DNA of 64,000 nucleotides from Duganella radicis (GCF_009720825.1 NZ_WNKY01000006.1:1-64000), one strand, 5' to 3'. Shown: positions 35,508-45,446, counted from the first letter of the stretch. Program-made: numbers and translations. Notes: generated from the letters alone by a model not told the origin.

Positions 35508-36290
35508 TTAGCGCCTGGCGCCGGCCGCCTCTTCGATCAGTTGCGCCACCTCGGCTGGATGCGAGGTCATCACCACGTGCGAGGCGCCGGCGATCGCCAC
35601 CGTCTTTTTCGCGTTGGCGCGCCTGGCCATGAATTCCAGCGCGGCGGCCGGGATATTCTTGTCGGCCTTGCCGTACACGAACCACGACGGAATGGTTTTC
35701 CATGCCGGCGCCGGCGCCGCCTCGTTCAGCGCGGCGTCGGTGATCGGGCGCTGGCCGGCCGCCATCAGGCGCGCCTTGGCTTCCGGCACGTCGGCGGCGA
35801 ACTGGCTGTGGAACTTGGCTTGCTGGATGTACAGGTCCTTGCCGCCATCGGCCAGCGCCACCGGCGGCGCCAGGGTCGGGCCCAGCGTGCTGCCGGGGAA
35901 TTTGCCGGACAGGCCGACCGCGGTTTCGCCGGCCTCCGGCGCGAACGCGGCCACGTAGACCAGCGCCTTGACGTTGCCGGCGCCGGCGGCGGCGGCGCTG
36001 ATCACGGAACCGCCGTAGGAGTGGCCGACCAGCACCACCGGGCCGTTCACGCTGTTCACCACGGCGGCCACCGCGGCGGCGTCCGACTTCACGCTGCGCA
36101 GCGGGTTGGCGGCGCCGATCACGGTGTAGCCGTCCTGTTCCAGCCTGGCGGTCACGCCATCCCAGCTGGAGGAGTCGGCGAAGGCGCCGTGCACCAGCAC
36201 CACGGTCGGTTTGGCGTCGGCCGCGAAGGCGGCGGGCAGGGCCAGCGCGCCGGCCATGGCGGCCGCGCCGAGAAGGGTGGAGGTTTTCAT
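35508..36290 (-). CDS. Secreted alpha/beta hydrolase
   Basis: 260 residues with AAAGGA before the ATG and a Sec signal peptide (LLGAAAMAGALALPAAFA). The fold is a compact alpha/beta hydrolase: oxyanion loop HGAFADSSSW, nucleophile Ser in GHSYGGSVIS at ~94, acid near YGKADKNIP and catalytic His in GASHVVMTSHP near 237. The sequence type (VLVHGAFADSSSWDGV) is typical of the small esterase/haloperoxidase-like group found as periplasmic hydrolases. The substrate is not predictable. The gene is monocistronic. Confidence 0.87.
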   Translation of the reverse strand: MKTSTLLGAAAMAGALALPAAFAADAKPTVVLVHGAFADSSSWDGVTARLEQDGYTVIGAANPLRSVKSDAAAVAAVVNSVNGPVVLVGHSYGGSVISAAAAGAGNVKALVYVAAFAPEAGETAVGLSGKFPGSTLGPTLAPPVALADGGKDLYIQQAKFHSQFAADVPEAKARLMAAGQRPITDAALNEAAPAPAWKTIPSWFVYGKADKNIPAAALEFMARRANAKKTVAIAGASHVVMTSHPAEVAQLIEEAAGARR

Positions 36291-36407
36291 GAGGTTCCTT
36301 TGGAGGCTGTCAGAGCCGCCGATACTAGCAGGGAACCGCCGGTTTTTTCGCTGCCTCAGCCTTCAGACGGAGGCCGGACTTACCTGTTCGCCTTAGGTGG
36401 CGCGGAC

Positions 36408-37913
36408 TTAATCCGGCAAGCGTTCGTTGATGGCCAGCGCCTGGTCGATGTGCTTGATCAGCAGGTCGACATACACCGGATCGAGGTGGTGGCCCGAGAC
36501 TTCGCGCAGATGGTCGACCACCTTCTCGATCGGCCACGCCTCCTTGTAGCAACGCTTGTGCATCAGCGCGTCGAACACGTCGGCCACGGCGACGATGCGG
36601 GCGTACTTGTGGATGTGCTCGCCCTTCAAGCCTTGCGGATAACCGCTGCCGTCGTATTTCTCGTGGTGCTGGTGGGCGATCACGGCGGCCGCCTTCAGGA
36701 TCGGGCGCTGCGAGCCGTCCAGGATGGACAGGCCCACCGCCGGGTGCTGCTTCATGATTTCCCATTCGGCCGCGTCGAGCTTGCCCGGCTTGAGCAGCAC
36801 CGCGTCCGGGGTGGCGATCTTGCCGATGTCGTGCATCGGCGCGGCGTGGCGCAGCACCGCCACCTCGTCCTCCGGCAGGCCGGCCGCCTGCGCCAGCAGG
36901 TGGCACACTTCCGACATGCGGCGCACGTGGTTGCCGGCCTCGTTGGAGCGCGACTCGACCACGTCGCCGAGGCGCAGGATCAGCTCGGCCTGGGTGTCGG
37001 TGATTTCCTGGTTCAGCAGGATGTTGTCGAAGGCGATGGCGACGCCGGAGCAGAACACTTCCAGCAGCTTGGTGTCGATCTCCGAGATTTCCTCCACGCC
37101 CTTCAAGACCAGCAGCGAGGCCTTGCCGCTGTTGTTGGGGAAATAGCCGATGTAGGTGTCGCCCTCCACGCGCGAGATCTTGTTGCTCTTGGCGGCGTCC
37201 AGCTGGGCCAGCACTTGCGGGGTCAGCAGGCTGCCTTCCTCGTCGCCGATCTGGGCCAGGATTTCGTACTCGTTCTCGCCGCTGATGGCGGTGGCGCCGC
37301 GCAGGCGCAGCAGCATGCTGTGTTCCAGGCGCAGCAGCGCCACCACCTGTTGCAGCAGGCCGTTGGCGAAGTCCTTCAGGTTGCGTTGCTGGAAGATGTG
37401 GGCCGAGGCGGCGATCACGCGCTCCAGGCCCTCGCGGTAATTGACTTGCGCGCGGTGCGCCTCCTCCACCTTCATGATGTCGCGGTAGGCGCGCAGGGCG
37501 GCGAAGGTGGTGGTGAACAGCTTGGTGCGGTCGAGCTCGGTCTTTTCCTTGTAATCGTTGATGTCGTAATTGACGATCACGCGTTCCTCCGGCGCCTGGC
37601 CGGGCTGGCCGGTGCGCAGCACGATGCGGGTGAACTGATTGTCGAGGTCTTCGCGCATCCAGCGCGCCACTTCCAGGCCGCTGTCTTCCTTTTCCATCAC
37701 CACGTCGAGGAACACCAGGGCGATGTCGGTCTCGCGCGCCAGCACTTCCTTGGCTTCGGCGCCGCTGTAGGCGTGCAGGAAGGTCAGGGCGCGGCCGTCG
37801 AGGCGGAAGCGGCTCAGGGTCAGCTTGGTGATGTCATGAATGTCCGGTTCGTCGTCGACCAACAGAACTTTCCACGGCGCTAACTTGGGCGAAGCAGAGG
37901 ACAAAAAAGACAT
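36408..37913 (-). CDS. Response regulator with DUF3369 and HD-GYP c-di-GMP phosphodiesterase domains
   Basis: Start at 37913 (MSFLSSASPKLAPWKVLLVDDEPD) places the receiver domain directly at the N terminus; ~501 residues. The receiver (~13-145) has the acidic pair DDE and its phospho-acceptor in FLDVVMEKED. A DUF3369 domain (~165-310; REGLERVIAASAHIFQQRNL) links to the HD-GYP domain (~320-495) with HDIGK at ~359, HHEKYDGSGYP at ~413 and the usual ADVFDAL segment. All catalytic residues appear intact, so it should hydrolyse c-di-GMP when phosphorylated. The receiver-DUF3369-HD-GYP order is a well-known arrangement. No partner kinase is adjacent. Confidence 0.92.
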   Translation of the reverse strand: MSFLSSASPKLAPWKVLLVDDEPDIHDITKLTLSRFRLDGRALTFLHAYSGAEAKEVLARETDIALVFLDVVMEKEDSGLEVARWMREDLDNQFTRIVLRTGQPGQAPEERVIVNYDINDYKEKTELDRTKLFTTTFAALRAYRDIMKVEEAHRAQVNYREGLERVIAASAHIFQQRNLKDFANGLLQQVVALLRLEHSMLLRLRGATAISGENEYEILAQIGDEEGSLLTPQVLAQLDAAKSNKISRVEGDTYIGYFPNNSGKASLLVLKGVEEISEIDTKLLEVFCSGVAIAFDNILLNQEITDTQAELILRLGDVVESRSNEAGNHVRRMSEVCHLLAQAAGLPEDEVAVLRHAAPMHDIGKIATPDAVLLKPGKLDAAEWEIMKQHPAVGLSILDGSQRPILKAAAVIAHQHHEKYDGSGYPQGLKGEHIHKYARIVAVADVFDALMHKRCYKEAWPIEKVVDHLREVSGHHLDPVYVDLLIKHIDQALAINERLPD

Positions 37914-38346
37914 ATGAACAAGTTCCGCAAAATGACGCGACTGAGTGAATTTTCCGATTGTAGTCCGACCCCAAGCCATTAACAACAGGCAATAAATATT
38001 CCCGTTGTTCCGCACAACACTCGCTTGAATTTATTGTACGCCGCAGTGCTGAGCGACGGCGCGGCGTTAGTTTCCTGTAACGCCAATGTGCGAACACAAC
38101 AATACTTCGTTTTTGGCAATATTGCTATTGAAAAAGAAAGGTTTTTGTAAATTCGATACGTACCATGCTATTCCGTGCGAAAGCCATGTCGAATCTGCAT
38201 GGGGCCCGGCGGTCGTTCCTTTTTTCTGAAATATATAATACTTTTTAGCGCGGGATCGCGTGGCCTTTCACTGTTGGAGACCAGTTTTCAGGCCGTTTTT
38301 CGCGGGGTTCCGGAGATTAAAGTATGTCAATATCAGAGGATGCCGT
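37914..38346 (+). promoter_or_regulatory. 433-base intergenic region upstream of the GH2 gene
   Basis: No gene is supported here. It is AT-rich and contains a perfect 10-base palindrome GCAATATTGC (38116-38125) that could be an operator, a TATAAT at 38234-38239 usable as a -10 box (no clear -35), and AGAGGA six bases before the GH2 ATG. It probably holds the promoters of both the HD-GYP gene (divergent) and the GH2 gene. Confidence 0.4.
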
Positions 38347-41199
38347 ATGCCGATTAGTAAAACAAACTGCGACCGGAGCGGACGTCGCACCTTCCTGAAA
38401 ACCTTGTCCAGCGGCGCGTTGATGGCGCTGGCGCCGGTGGCCGGCCACGCCGCGCCGGCGGGCGGCGAGCGCACGCGCATGGAGGGCGACTGGGCCGTTA
38501 GCCTGGACCGCGCCGACCGTGGCATGATGGAAGGCTGGTTCACGCGCCCGTTGGCCGCGGCCGTGCCGGTACGCGGTTCGCTGCCGGCGCAGCCGCTGGG
38601 CGACGCCATCACGGTGGATACCCAGTGGACCGCCAAGCTGTTCAACCGCCAATTCTTCATCGCGCCGGAATATGCCGCCTACCGCGCGCCGGGCAAGGTG
38701 AAAGTGCCGTTTTTCCTGCAACCGGACACCCACTATGTCGGGCCCGCATGGTTCCAGCGCGAGATCGTCATTCCGCGCCACTGGGACGGCAAGCACGCGG
38801 TGGTCTCGCTGGAACGCCCGCACTGGGAAACCCGGGCCTGGATCGATGGCCGCTACCTCGGCCGCGACGACAGCCTGCACACGCCGCACGTCTACGACCT
38901 CGGCCAGCTCAGTCCGGGCAAGCACCTGCTGACGGTGCGGGTGGATAACCGCCTGATCGTCGACATCGGCTCGGATGCGCATGGCGTCAGCGACCATACC
39001 CAGGGCAACTGGAACGGCATTATCGGCAACATCGAACTGTCGGCGCGCCAACCGGTGTGGATCGAGGACTTGCAGGCCTACCCGGATATCCACACCCGCA
39101 GCGTCACGCTCAAGGGCGTGATCGGCAACGCCTCCACGCGCGCCGGCAGCGGCCGGGTGCGGCTTGCCGGCGGCGGCACTGTGCGGCAGGTCGATGTCAG
39201 CTGGCAGCCCGAGGGCGGCAGCTTCGAGGCCATCGTGCCCTACCCGGCCGACGCCGGGCTCTGGGACGAGTTTTCGCCCACGCTGCACGTGGTGGCGGTG
39301 CGGCTGGATGACGGCCCCGAGGTCGCGGTGCGCTTCGGCTTCCGCGAACTGAAGACCAGCGGCACCCAGTTCCTGTTGAATGGCCGCCCGCTGTTCCTGC
39401 GCGGCACGCTGGAATGCTGCATCTTCCCGCTGACCGGCCATCCGCCGACCGATATCGCGGAATGGCGCCGCATCCTGACCATCGCCCGCGCGTTCGGCCT
39501 GAACCACCTGCGTTTCCATTCCTACTGCCCGCCCCAGGCCGCGTTCGACGCCGCCGACGAGATGGGCTTTTACTACCAGATCGAGCTGTGCTGGGCCAAC
39601 GGCTCCACCACCATCGGCGACGGCAAGCCGGTCGATGCCTGGTCGATGACCGAGGCGGCGCGCGTGCTGAAAGCCTACGGCAATCATCCGAGCTTCATGC
39701 TGATGCCGCAGGGGAACGAGCCGGGCGGCAAGAACCATCCGGCCTATCTGGCCAACTTCGTGCGTCATTTCGCGCAACGCGATGCGCGGCGGCTGTGGAC
39801 CTCCGGCGCCGGTTGGCCGGAACTGGCGGAAAACCAGTACCACATCCTGCAACAGCCGCGCATCCAGCAGTGGGGCGAGGAATTGAAGTCGCGCGTCAAC
39901 GGCCGTCCGCCCGAGACCATGATCGATTACCGCGGCTTCATCGGCGAGCGCAAGGTGCCGGTGGTCAGCCACGAGATTGGCCAGTGGTGCGTGTATCCGG
40001 ACCTGCGCGAGCGCGCCCAGTACAGCGGCCACCTGAAGGCCAAGAACTTCGATATCTTCGAGGACCGTCTGCGCGCCAGCGGCCTGGCAGCGCTGGCGCC
40101 GGCCTTCCTGCACGCGTCGGGCCGCTTGCAGACCTTGCTGTACAAGGAGGAAATCGAGGCGGCGCTGAGGACGCCCGGCATGGGCGGCTTCCAGCTGCTG
40201 GACCTGCATGACTTCCCCGGCCAGGGCACGGCGCTGGTGGGGGTGCTCAATCCATTCTGGCGCGAGAAGGGCTATGTCGGCGCGGCCGAATTCAGCCGTT
40301 TCTGCGGCCCGACCGTGATGCTGGCGCGCCTGCCGAAACGCGTGTTCGGCAACGATGAGGCGCCGCGCGTGCAGCTGGAGGTGGCGCACAGCGGTGCGCG
40401 GCCGCTGGGGACGGCCAGCGTCTACTGGCGTCTGGAATCGGAGCAGGGCGTGCTGGAGCAGGGCGAATTCCAGCTGGCCGGCGTGCCGCAGGGCACCGGC
40501 GTGCCGCTGGGCGCCATCACGCTGCCGCTGGCGCGTGTCGAGCGCGCCGCCAAGTGCAAGCTGGTGGCCGGACTGCGCAGCCCGGACCTGGCGGCGCCGG
40601 TGGAAAACGACTGGGAACTGTGGGTCTATCCGCCGTTGCCGGCGGCCGCCGGCGCGGTGCAGGTGGTCGACAGCGTGGCGGCCGCGCTGCCGCTGCTGGC
40701 GCGCGGCGACACCGTGCTGCTGGGCCTGCCCCCGGCCAAGGTGCGCAACTTCGAGCGCCATCCGGTCAAGTTCGGTTTCTCGACGATTTTCTGGAATACC
40801 TTGTGGACCGAGGGCCAGGGACCGACCACGCTGGGCGTCCTGTGCGATCCGGCCCATCCCGCGCTGGCCGCGTTCCCCACCGACGCCCACACCAACTGGC
40901 AATGGTGGCATGTGGTGCATCGCGCCGCCGCGCTGCGTCTGGATGGCCTGCCACCGTCGCTCCAGCCGCTGGTGCGCGTGATCGACGACTGGCACACGGG
41001 CCGTTCGCTGGGCCTGGTCATCGAAGCCACGGTCGGCGCCGGCCGCCTGATTGTCTGCGGCTTTGAACTGGGCGAGCCGGCCGGCGCCGATCCGGTGTCG
41101 CGCCAACTGCGCCACAGCCTGGCGGCGTATGCCGCCTCGGCGCGCTTCGCGCCGCAAACGGCGTTGACGGCAGCCATGCTCAAGTCGCTGGTCGCCTGA
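38347..41199 (+). CDS. Tat-exported glycoside hydrolase family 2 protein
   Basis: About 950 residues from the ATG at 38347 (MPISKTNCDRSGRRTFLKTL), which has AGAGGA upstream; an earlier in-frame ATG at 38260 lacks one. The twin-arginine motif RRTFLK and hydrophobic stretch ending GHAAPA mark a Tat signal. A GH2 jelly-roll sugar-binding domain (~110-230, AWIDGRYLGRDDS, HTPHVYDL), an immunoglobulin-like domain and a TIM barrel follow. The acid/base Glu lies in MPQGNEPGG at ~458 and the nucleophile Glu in VSHEIGQW at ~543. A further ~350-residue C-terminal part is beta-rich. It hydrolyses beta-glycosides in the periplasm or outside; the sugar is unknown. A FadR-type regulator follows 34 bases later. 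Confidence 0.85.
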   Translation: MPISKTNCDRSGRRTFLKTLSSGALMALAPVAGHAAPAGGERTRMEGDWAVSLDRADRGMMEGWFTRPLAAAVPVRGSLPAQPLGDAITVDTQWTAKLFNRQFFIAPEYAAYRAPGKVKVPFFLQPDTHYVGPAWFQREIVIPRHWDGKHAVVSLERPHWETRAWIDGRYLGRDDSLHTPHVYDLGQLSPGKHLLTVRVDNRLIVDIGSDAHGVSDHTQGNWNGIIGNIELSARQPVWIEDLQAYPDIHTRSVTLKGVIGNASTRAGSGRVRLAGGGTVRQVDVSWQPEGGSFEAIVPYPADAGLWDEFSPTLHVVAVRLDDGPEVAVRFGFRELKTSGTQFLLNGRPLFLRGTLECCIFPLTGHPPTDIAEWRRILTIARAFGLNHLRFHSYCPPQAAFDAADEMGFYYQIELCWANGSTTIGDGKPVDAWSMTEAARVLKAYGNHPSFMLMPQGNEPGGKNHPAYLANFVRHFAQRDARRLWTSGAGWPELAENQYHILQQPRIQQWGEELKSRVNGRPPETMIDYRGFIGERKVPVVSHEIGQWCVYPDLRERAQYSGHLKAKNFDIFEDRLRASGLAALAPAFLHASGRLQTLLYKEEIEAALRTPGMGGFQLLDLHDFPGQGTALVGVLNPFWREKGYVGAAEFSRFCGPTVMLARLPKRVFGNDEAPRVQLEVAHSGARPLGTASVYWRLESEQGVLEQGEFQLAGVPQGTGVPLGAITLPLARVERAAKCKLVAGLRSPDLAAPVENDWELWVYPPLPAAAGAVQVVDSVAAALPLLARGDTVLLGLPPAKVRNFERHPVKFGFSTIFWNTLWTEGQGPTTLGVLCDPAHPALAAFPTDAHTNWQWWHVVHRAAALRLDGLPPSLQPLVRVIDDWHTGRSLGLVIEATVGAGRLIVCGFELGEPAGADPVSRQLRHSLAAYAASARFAPQTALTAAMLKSLVA

Positions 41200-41233
41200 A
41201 CCGAATCGGTTACACTGCCGGGCTACCGGCAGC

Positions 41234-42004
41234 ATGACCATGGGCAGGATGATGAGCGAGATACAGGACGAAAAAACCGGGACGGGCAAGCAGGACGGCG
41301 GCAATCTGACCCGCCGCATCGTCGACGTGCTCGGGCGCGCGATCGTGACCGGGCAGTTTTCGCACGCCGCCCCATTCCCGGTCGAGGCGCGCTTGTGCAC
41401 CCAGTACGGCGCCAGCCGCACCGTGGTGCGCGAGGCGGTGAAGATGCTGACCGCCAAGGGCCTGCTGCGCGCGCGCCAGCGCGCCGGCACGGTGGTCGAG
41501 CCCGAGGATAGCTGGAACCTGCTCGATCCCGAGGTCTTGCGCTGGATGCTGGAACGCGAACTCTCGCTCGAGCTGTTGATCGACTTCGCCGAAGTGCGGA
41601 TGGCGATCGAGCCGCGCGCGGCCGGCCTGGCGGCGCACAGCGCCACCGGGCCGCAGCGGCATGCCATCGTGACCGCCATGGAGCGCATGGCCGCCGCCGA
41701 GCGTGGCGAGGAGGATGCGCTGGAAGCCGACATCGCCTTTCATCACGCGGTGCTGGTGGCCAGCAACAACCGCTTTATCCGCCAGTTCCGCGACCTGACC
41801 GAGGCCACGCTGCGCATCAGCATCCGCCGCACCAACGCCTATGCCGGCGTGGCGCGCGCCAGCGCGGCCGACCACGCGCGCGTGGGCCAGGCCATCATCC
41901 GCGGCGAGCCGGCGCGCGCGCGCGGCCTGATGGCCGATCTGCTGCAGGGGCCGCTTGACTTGCTGCTCAGCGCGAGCGGCCGGCCCGCGCGGCCGCCGCT
42001 CTGA
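41234..42004 (+). CDS. FadR/GntR-family regulator with FCD domain
   Basis: ~256 residues; the true start may be any of four closely spaced ATGs at 41234-41252. The N-terminal winged helix contains LTRRIVDVLGRAIVTGQF and YGASRTVVREAVKMLTAKGL with the RQRAGTVVE wing. The FCD domain has its metal-binding residues in DIAFHHAVL and AADHARVGQAI. FCD-type GntR regulators usually respond to sugar acids or organic acids and repress adjacent catabolic genes. It follows the GH2 gene by 34 bases and is convergent with the transporter gene, so control of this carbohydrate cluster is likely. Confidence 0.88.
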   Translation: MTMGRMMSEIQDEKTGTGKQDGGNLTRRIVDVLGRAIVTGQFSHAAPFPVEARLCTQYGASRTVVREAVKMLTAKGLLRARQRAGTVVEPEDSWNLLDPEVLRWMLERELSLELLIDFAEVRMAIEPRAAGLAAHSATGPQRHAIVTAMERMAAAERGEEDALEADIAFHHAVLVASNNRFIRQFRDLTEATLRISIRRTNAYAGVARASAADHARVGQAIIRGEPARARGLMADLLQGPLDLLLSASGRPARPPL

Positions 42005-42023
42005 ACCGGCCTGCGGCCAGCGC

Positions 42024-43448
42024 CTAGCGCCAGCCGGCCTCGATCTCCTCCAGGCTCTTGCCGCGCGTTTCCGGCAGGTGGCGGTAGACGAACACCAGGC
42101 CCAGCGCGCACAGCAGCGCATACAGCCAGAAGGTCGGGCCGGTGCCGATGCCGTGGTTAATCAGCGGGAAGGTGTAGGTCAGCAGGAAGCAGGCCGCCCA
42201 CAGCGCGGTGGTGGCCACCGCCATGCAGGCGCCGCGCGCCTCGTTGGGGAAGATCTCCGACAGCGCCACCCAGGTGACCGGCGCCAGCGTCATGGCGTAG
42301 CAGGCGATCGCGCTCACCACCAGCAACAGCAGCGGCCAGCCCTGCCAGCCGGCCAGGTAGCAGGCGCCCAGCAGCAGGTAGATCACGGTCAGGCCGGCGC
42401 AGCCCAGCAGCATCAGCCGGCGCCGGCCCCAGCGCTCGACCGTGTCCAGCGCCAGCAGCGTGAACACGCAGTTGACCACGCCGGTGATGACGATGTTGAA
42501 CAGGGTGTCGGACACGGCATAGCCGGCCGAGGCGAAGATTTCCTGCGCGTAGTTGAAGATCACGTTGATGCCGCACCATTGCTGCAGCACGGCCAGCACC
42601 ACGCCGATCAGCAGCACGCGGCGGAAGCGCGGCTCGCGCATGACATCGTTCAGGCCGCGGCTGCCGCGGACGCCGAGCGATTGGTGGATGGCCGGCAACG
42701 CGTCGCTGGCGTAGGCGTCGCCGCCCAGCCGCCGCAGCGCGCGCATGGCGCCGTCCGGGTCGCCGCGCGCGGCCAGCCAGCGCGGGCTTTCCGGGATCAG
42801 CAGGCAGCCCACCAGGAACGCCAGCGAGGGCGCGGCGGCCGCCACGAACATCCAGCGCCAACCGGTGGTGCCGTTCCACGAGGCGGCGATGCTGGCCAGG
42901 CTGGCGCCGGCCGGCACCGGCTCGGCGATCTGCAGGTTGACGATCTGCGCGCCCAGGATGCCAACCACGATGGCGATCTGGTTCAGGCACACCATGCGGC
43001 CGCGGATCTCCGCCGGGGCGATCTCCGCGATATACACCGGCGACAGGCCGGAGGCCAGGCCGATCGCCACCCCGCCCAGCATGCGCCACAGCACGAACAC
43101 GCCGATGCTGCCGGCCCAGCCGGTGCCGACCGAGGACACGGCGAAAATCAGCGCCGCGATCAGCAGGCCGCGGCGGCGTCCGAGGCGGTCGCTGATCAGG
43201 CCGGAGCCCATGGCGCCGGCCAGGCAGCCGATCAGCGCGCAGCTGATGGCCCAGGCCTGCTGGCCGGGTTCGATCAGCTGGAACCAGGCTTCGTAGAACG
43301 GCTTGGCGCCGCCGATGACGACCCAGTCGTAGCCGAACAGCAAGCCGCCCAGCGCGGACACGGCGGCGGCCAGCCACAGGGTGATGGTGGAGTGTGGCCG
43401 CAACGCCAGCGCGTCGCGGTCGGAAACGGGTTCGGTGCCATGCATCAT
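42024..43448 (-). CDS. MFS sugar porter family transporter
   Basis: Start at 43448 (MMHGTEPVSDRDAL), with GGGGGA nine bases upstream; ~474 residues. Twelve membrane segments are visible. Sugar-porter signatures: RLGRRRGLL after helix 2, VYIAEIAPAEIRGRMVCLNQ after helix 4, PESPRWLAARG after helix 6, WCGINVIFNYAQEIF in helix 7, ERWGRRRLMLLG after helix 8 and a C-terminal PETRGKSLEEIEAGW. It should be a proton-coupled monosaccharide or sugar-acid importer in the inner membrane. It lies 19 bases downstream of the SDR gene on the same strand and is surely cotranscribed with it. Confidence 0.9.
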   Translation of the reverse strand: MMHGTEPVSDRDALALRPHSTITLWLAAAVSALGGLLFGYDWVVIGGAKPFYEAWFQLIEPGQQAWAISCALIGCLAGAMGSGLISDRLGRRRGLLIAALIFAVSSVGTGWAGSIGVFVLWRMLGGVAIGLASGLSPVYIAEIAPAEIRGRMVCLNQIAIVVGILGAQIVNLQIAEPVPAGASLASIAASWNGTTGWRWMFVAAAAPSLAFLVGCLLIPESPRWLAARGDPDGAMRALRRLGGDAYASDALPAIHQSLGVRGSRGLNDVMREPRFRRVLLIGVVLAVLQQWCGINVIFNYAQEIFASAGYAVSDTLFNIVITGVVNCVFTLLALDTVERWGRRRLMLLGCAGLTVIYLLLGACYLAGWQGWPLLLLVVSAIACYAMTLAPVTWVALSEIFPNEARGACMAVATTALWAACFLLTYTFPLINHGIGTGPTFWLYALLCALGLVFVYRHLPETRGKSLEEIEAGWR

Positions 43449-43467
43449 GATGTCGTGTCCCCCGGGA

Positions 43468-44232
43468 TTAGAGGCGGCCCATGCGGCCGCCATCGGCCAC
43501 GATGTCCGCGCCGGTGATGAAGCGGGCGGCGTCGGTGCACAGGAAATGCGCCAGCGCGGCCACGTCCTCCGGCTGGCCGAGGTCGGCCGGGTCGATGCGC
43601 TCGATGCCGGCCTTGATGGTGGGGCTGGCGTGCAGCATCGGGGTGTCGATCGCGCCGGGGCAGACCGCGTTGACGCGGATGCCCAGCGGCTTGCCCTCGA
43701 TCGCCGCCGAGCGGGTCAGGCTGACCAGCGCCGCCTTGGCGGCGGCGTACGGCGCCACCAGCGCGCTGGTGCGGTGCGCGTGCACCGAGGCGATGTTGAC
43801 GATGGCGCTGCCGGGCCGCATCACGCGCATGGCCTGTCCGCTCAGCAGGGCGGCGCCGACCAGGTTGACGTCCAGCAGGCGCCGCCAGGTCGCGCCATCG
43901 AGTTCGGCGATCGGCCGGAAGCTCATGACGCCGGCCACGTTGACCAGCACGTCGATGGCGCCAAACGCCCGCATGGCGCGCGCGGCCGCCTGCGCCACCT
44001 GGGCGTCGTCGGCGATGTCGGCCTGCAGGAATTCGACCGCCGCCGCGCCGGCCGCGCGCAGCGCGGCGTCCAGCGCGGGATCGGGCGCGGCGGTGTCGAT
44101 CAGTAACAGCGACGCGCCTTCGGCCGCGAAGGCCAGCGCGGTGGCGCGGCCGATGCCGCCGAGGGCGCCGGTGATCAGGACGCCGCGGGGCGTCCTGCTG
44201 GCCGCCGTGCTTGTGGTGTTACTTGTGGTCAT
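43468..44232 (-). CDS. Short-chain dehydrogenase/reductase in the sugar cluster
   Basis: 254 residues, classical SDR. The NAD(P)-binding motif is ITGALGGIGRATALAFA, with LLIDT after the second strand (an Asp there favours NAD). The VNVAGVMS motif follows, and the catalytic Ser-Tyr-Lys lie in VNIASVHAHRTSALVAPYAAAK. The C terminus is NAVCPGAIDTPM and FITGADIVADGGRMGRL. Enzymes of this type in sugar clusters oxidise aldoses or sugar acids (for example L-fucose, L-rhamnose or galactose dehydrogenase), fitting the neighbours. The exact substrate is not readable. It precedes and is coupled to the MFS transporter gene. Confidence 0.88.
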   Translation of the reverse strand: MTTSNTTSTAASRTPRGVLITGALGGIGRATALAFAAEGASLLLIDTAAPDPALDAALRAAGAAAVEFLQADIADDAQVAQAAARAMRAFGAIDVLVNVAGVMSFRPIAELDGATWRRLLDVNLVGAALLSGQAMRVMRPGSAIVNIASVHAHRTSALVAPYAAAKAALVSLTRSAAIEGKPLGIRVNAVCPGAIDTPMLHASPTIKAGIERIDPADLGQPEDVAALAHFLCTDAARFITGADIVADGGRMGRL

Positions 44233-44365
44233 GCGAGTCTCCGTGTCTGCGTGTGCCTGCGGATTCTACGCGTGTCGCGGCGCCGCCGGCCATGCTGATT
44301 CGGCTTGGCTTTTGCGCAAAAAGACATGGCTGGTGGGGGCCGCCTTGCCGTAGGCGGCGCGTCGC

Positions 44366-45358
44366 TCAGACGGCCGGACGGCGCCGCCGCAGCGACGGCG
44401 TGGCGGCCACCGTCTCGCGCAGGGCCATGAGCATCGCCTCCGCGCTGGGCGACAGCACATGGCCCTGGCGCGTGATGACGCCGTACACGTCCATGCTCAG
44501 GCCGAGGTCGAACGGCAGCGCCACCAGCTGCCCCGAGTCGAGCTGTTGCTGCACCAGCTCCCTGGGCAGCGCCACCACCATGTCGGTGGTGGCCAGCAGC
44601 GAGACCGCCAGCGAGGTGGACAGGGTTTCCACCGTCTCCAGCGGCGGATTCAGCCCCTCGGACAGGAACAGCGCGGTCAGGCGGTCACGCAGGATGCTGC
44701 CGGTCGGCGGCACGATCCACGACTGCTGCGCCAGCTCTTCCAGTTGCAGGCCGCTGCGGCCCGCCAGCGGATGCCCCGGCCGCACGATGATGTGGTGGAC
44801 CTCGTCGGTGATCGGTTCAAAGTTGAGCAGCGGGACGCTGGCGGTGTCGAGGATGCGGCCCAGCACCAGGTCGAGCTGGCCATCGAGCAGGCGCTCGACC
44901 ATCGACTTGCTGGTGCTGAAGTCGACCACCACGTTGGCGTTGACCGTGCGCGACTTGAACAGCTTGATGGCGCGCGCCAGGATGTCGGCCGCCGGCGTCA
45001 GCACGCTGCCGATGGCCACCTTGCCGCCCATGCCGGACAGCAGCAGCGACAGCTCCAGATGGGCCGCGTCCATCTCGGCCAGCGCCACGCCGGCGCGGCG
45101 TATCAGCATCTTGCCCGACCAGGTCGGTTCCACGCCGCGCGCGCGGCGCTCGAACAACTGCACCCCGAGCACGTGCTCGAGGTCGCTGATCAGGCGCGAC
45201 GCCGCCGGCTGCGTCAGGCGCGCCGCCTTGGCCGCCGTGACGATGGACGCGTGCCGGCCCAGCTCCACCAGCAGGATCAAGTGCCGCATCTTCAGGTGGC
45301 TGCGCACGAAACGGACGGAGGCGGCGGTCTGCGGGTCGGTGTGGGGCGGGGTGCTCAT
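44366..45358 (-). CDS. LysR-family transcriptional regulator
   Basis: 330 residues. The N-terminal winged helix (HLKMRHLILLVELGRHASI, AAKAARLTQPAASRLISDLE, GVQLFERRARGVEPTWSG) is a canonical LysR HTH. The effector-binding domain spans ~100-310 (KVAIGSVLTPAADILARAI, PGHPLAGRSGLQLEELAQQS). Its distance of 88 bases from the SMP-30-like gene upstream and 133 bases from the SDR gene downstream, all on one strand, suggests it belongs to or controls this sugar cluster. The inducer is unknown. Confidence 0.9.
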   Translation of the reverse strand: MSTPPHTDPQTAASVRFVRSHLKMRHLILLVELGRHASIVTAAKAARLTQPAASRLISDLEHVLGVQLFERRARGVEPTWSGKMLIRRAGVALAEMDAAHLELSLLLSGMGGKVAIGSVLTPAADILARAIKLFKSRTVNANVVVDFSTSKSMVERLLDGQLDLVLGRILDTASVPLLNFEPITDEVHHIIVRPGHPLAGRSGLQLEELAQQSWIVPPTGSILRDRLTALFLSEGLNPPLETVETLSTSLAVSLLATTDMVVALPRELVQQQLDSGQLVALPFDLGLSMDVYGVITRQGHVLSPSAEAMLMALRETVAATPSLRRRRPAV

Positions 45359-45446
45359 TCAGTTCAGGTCAGCGTTGGGCGACGGATCGATTATACGCAC
45401 AAGCGCGCTATCCATTGACTGGCGGAATGTTGTCCCGGCACGACAG

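Noticed and set aside
38317..41733. A 1138-codon minus-strand ORF
   Set aside because: Antisense to the GH2 gene with intact catalytic motifs on the plus strand; translation is low in motifs and rich in Arg, His and Gln.
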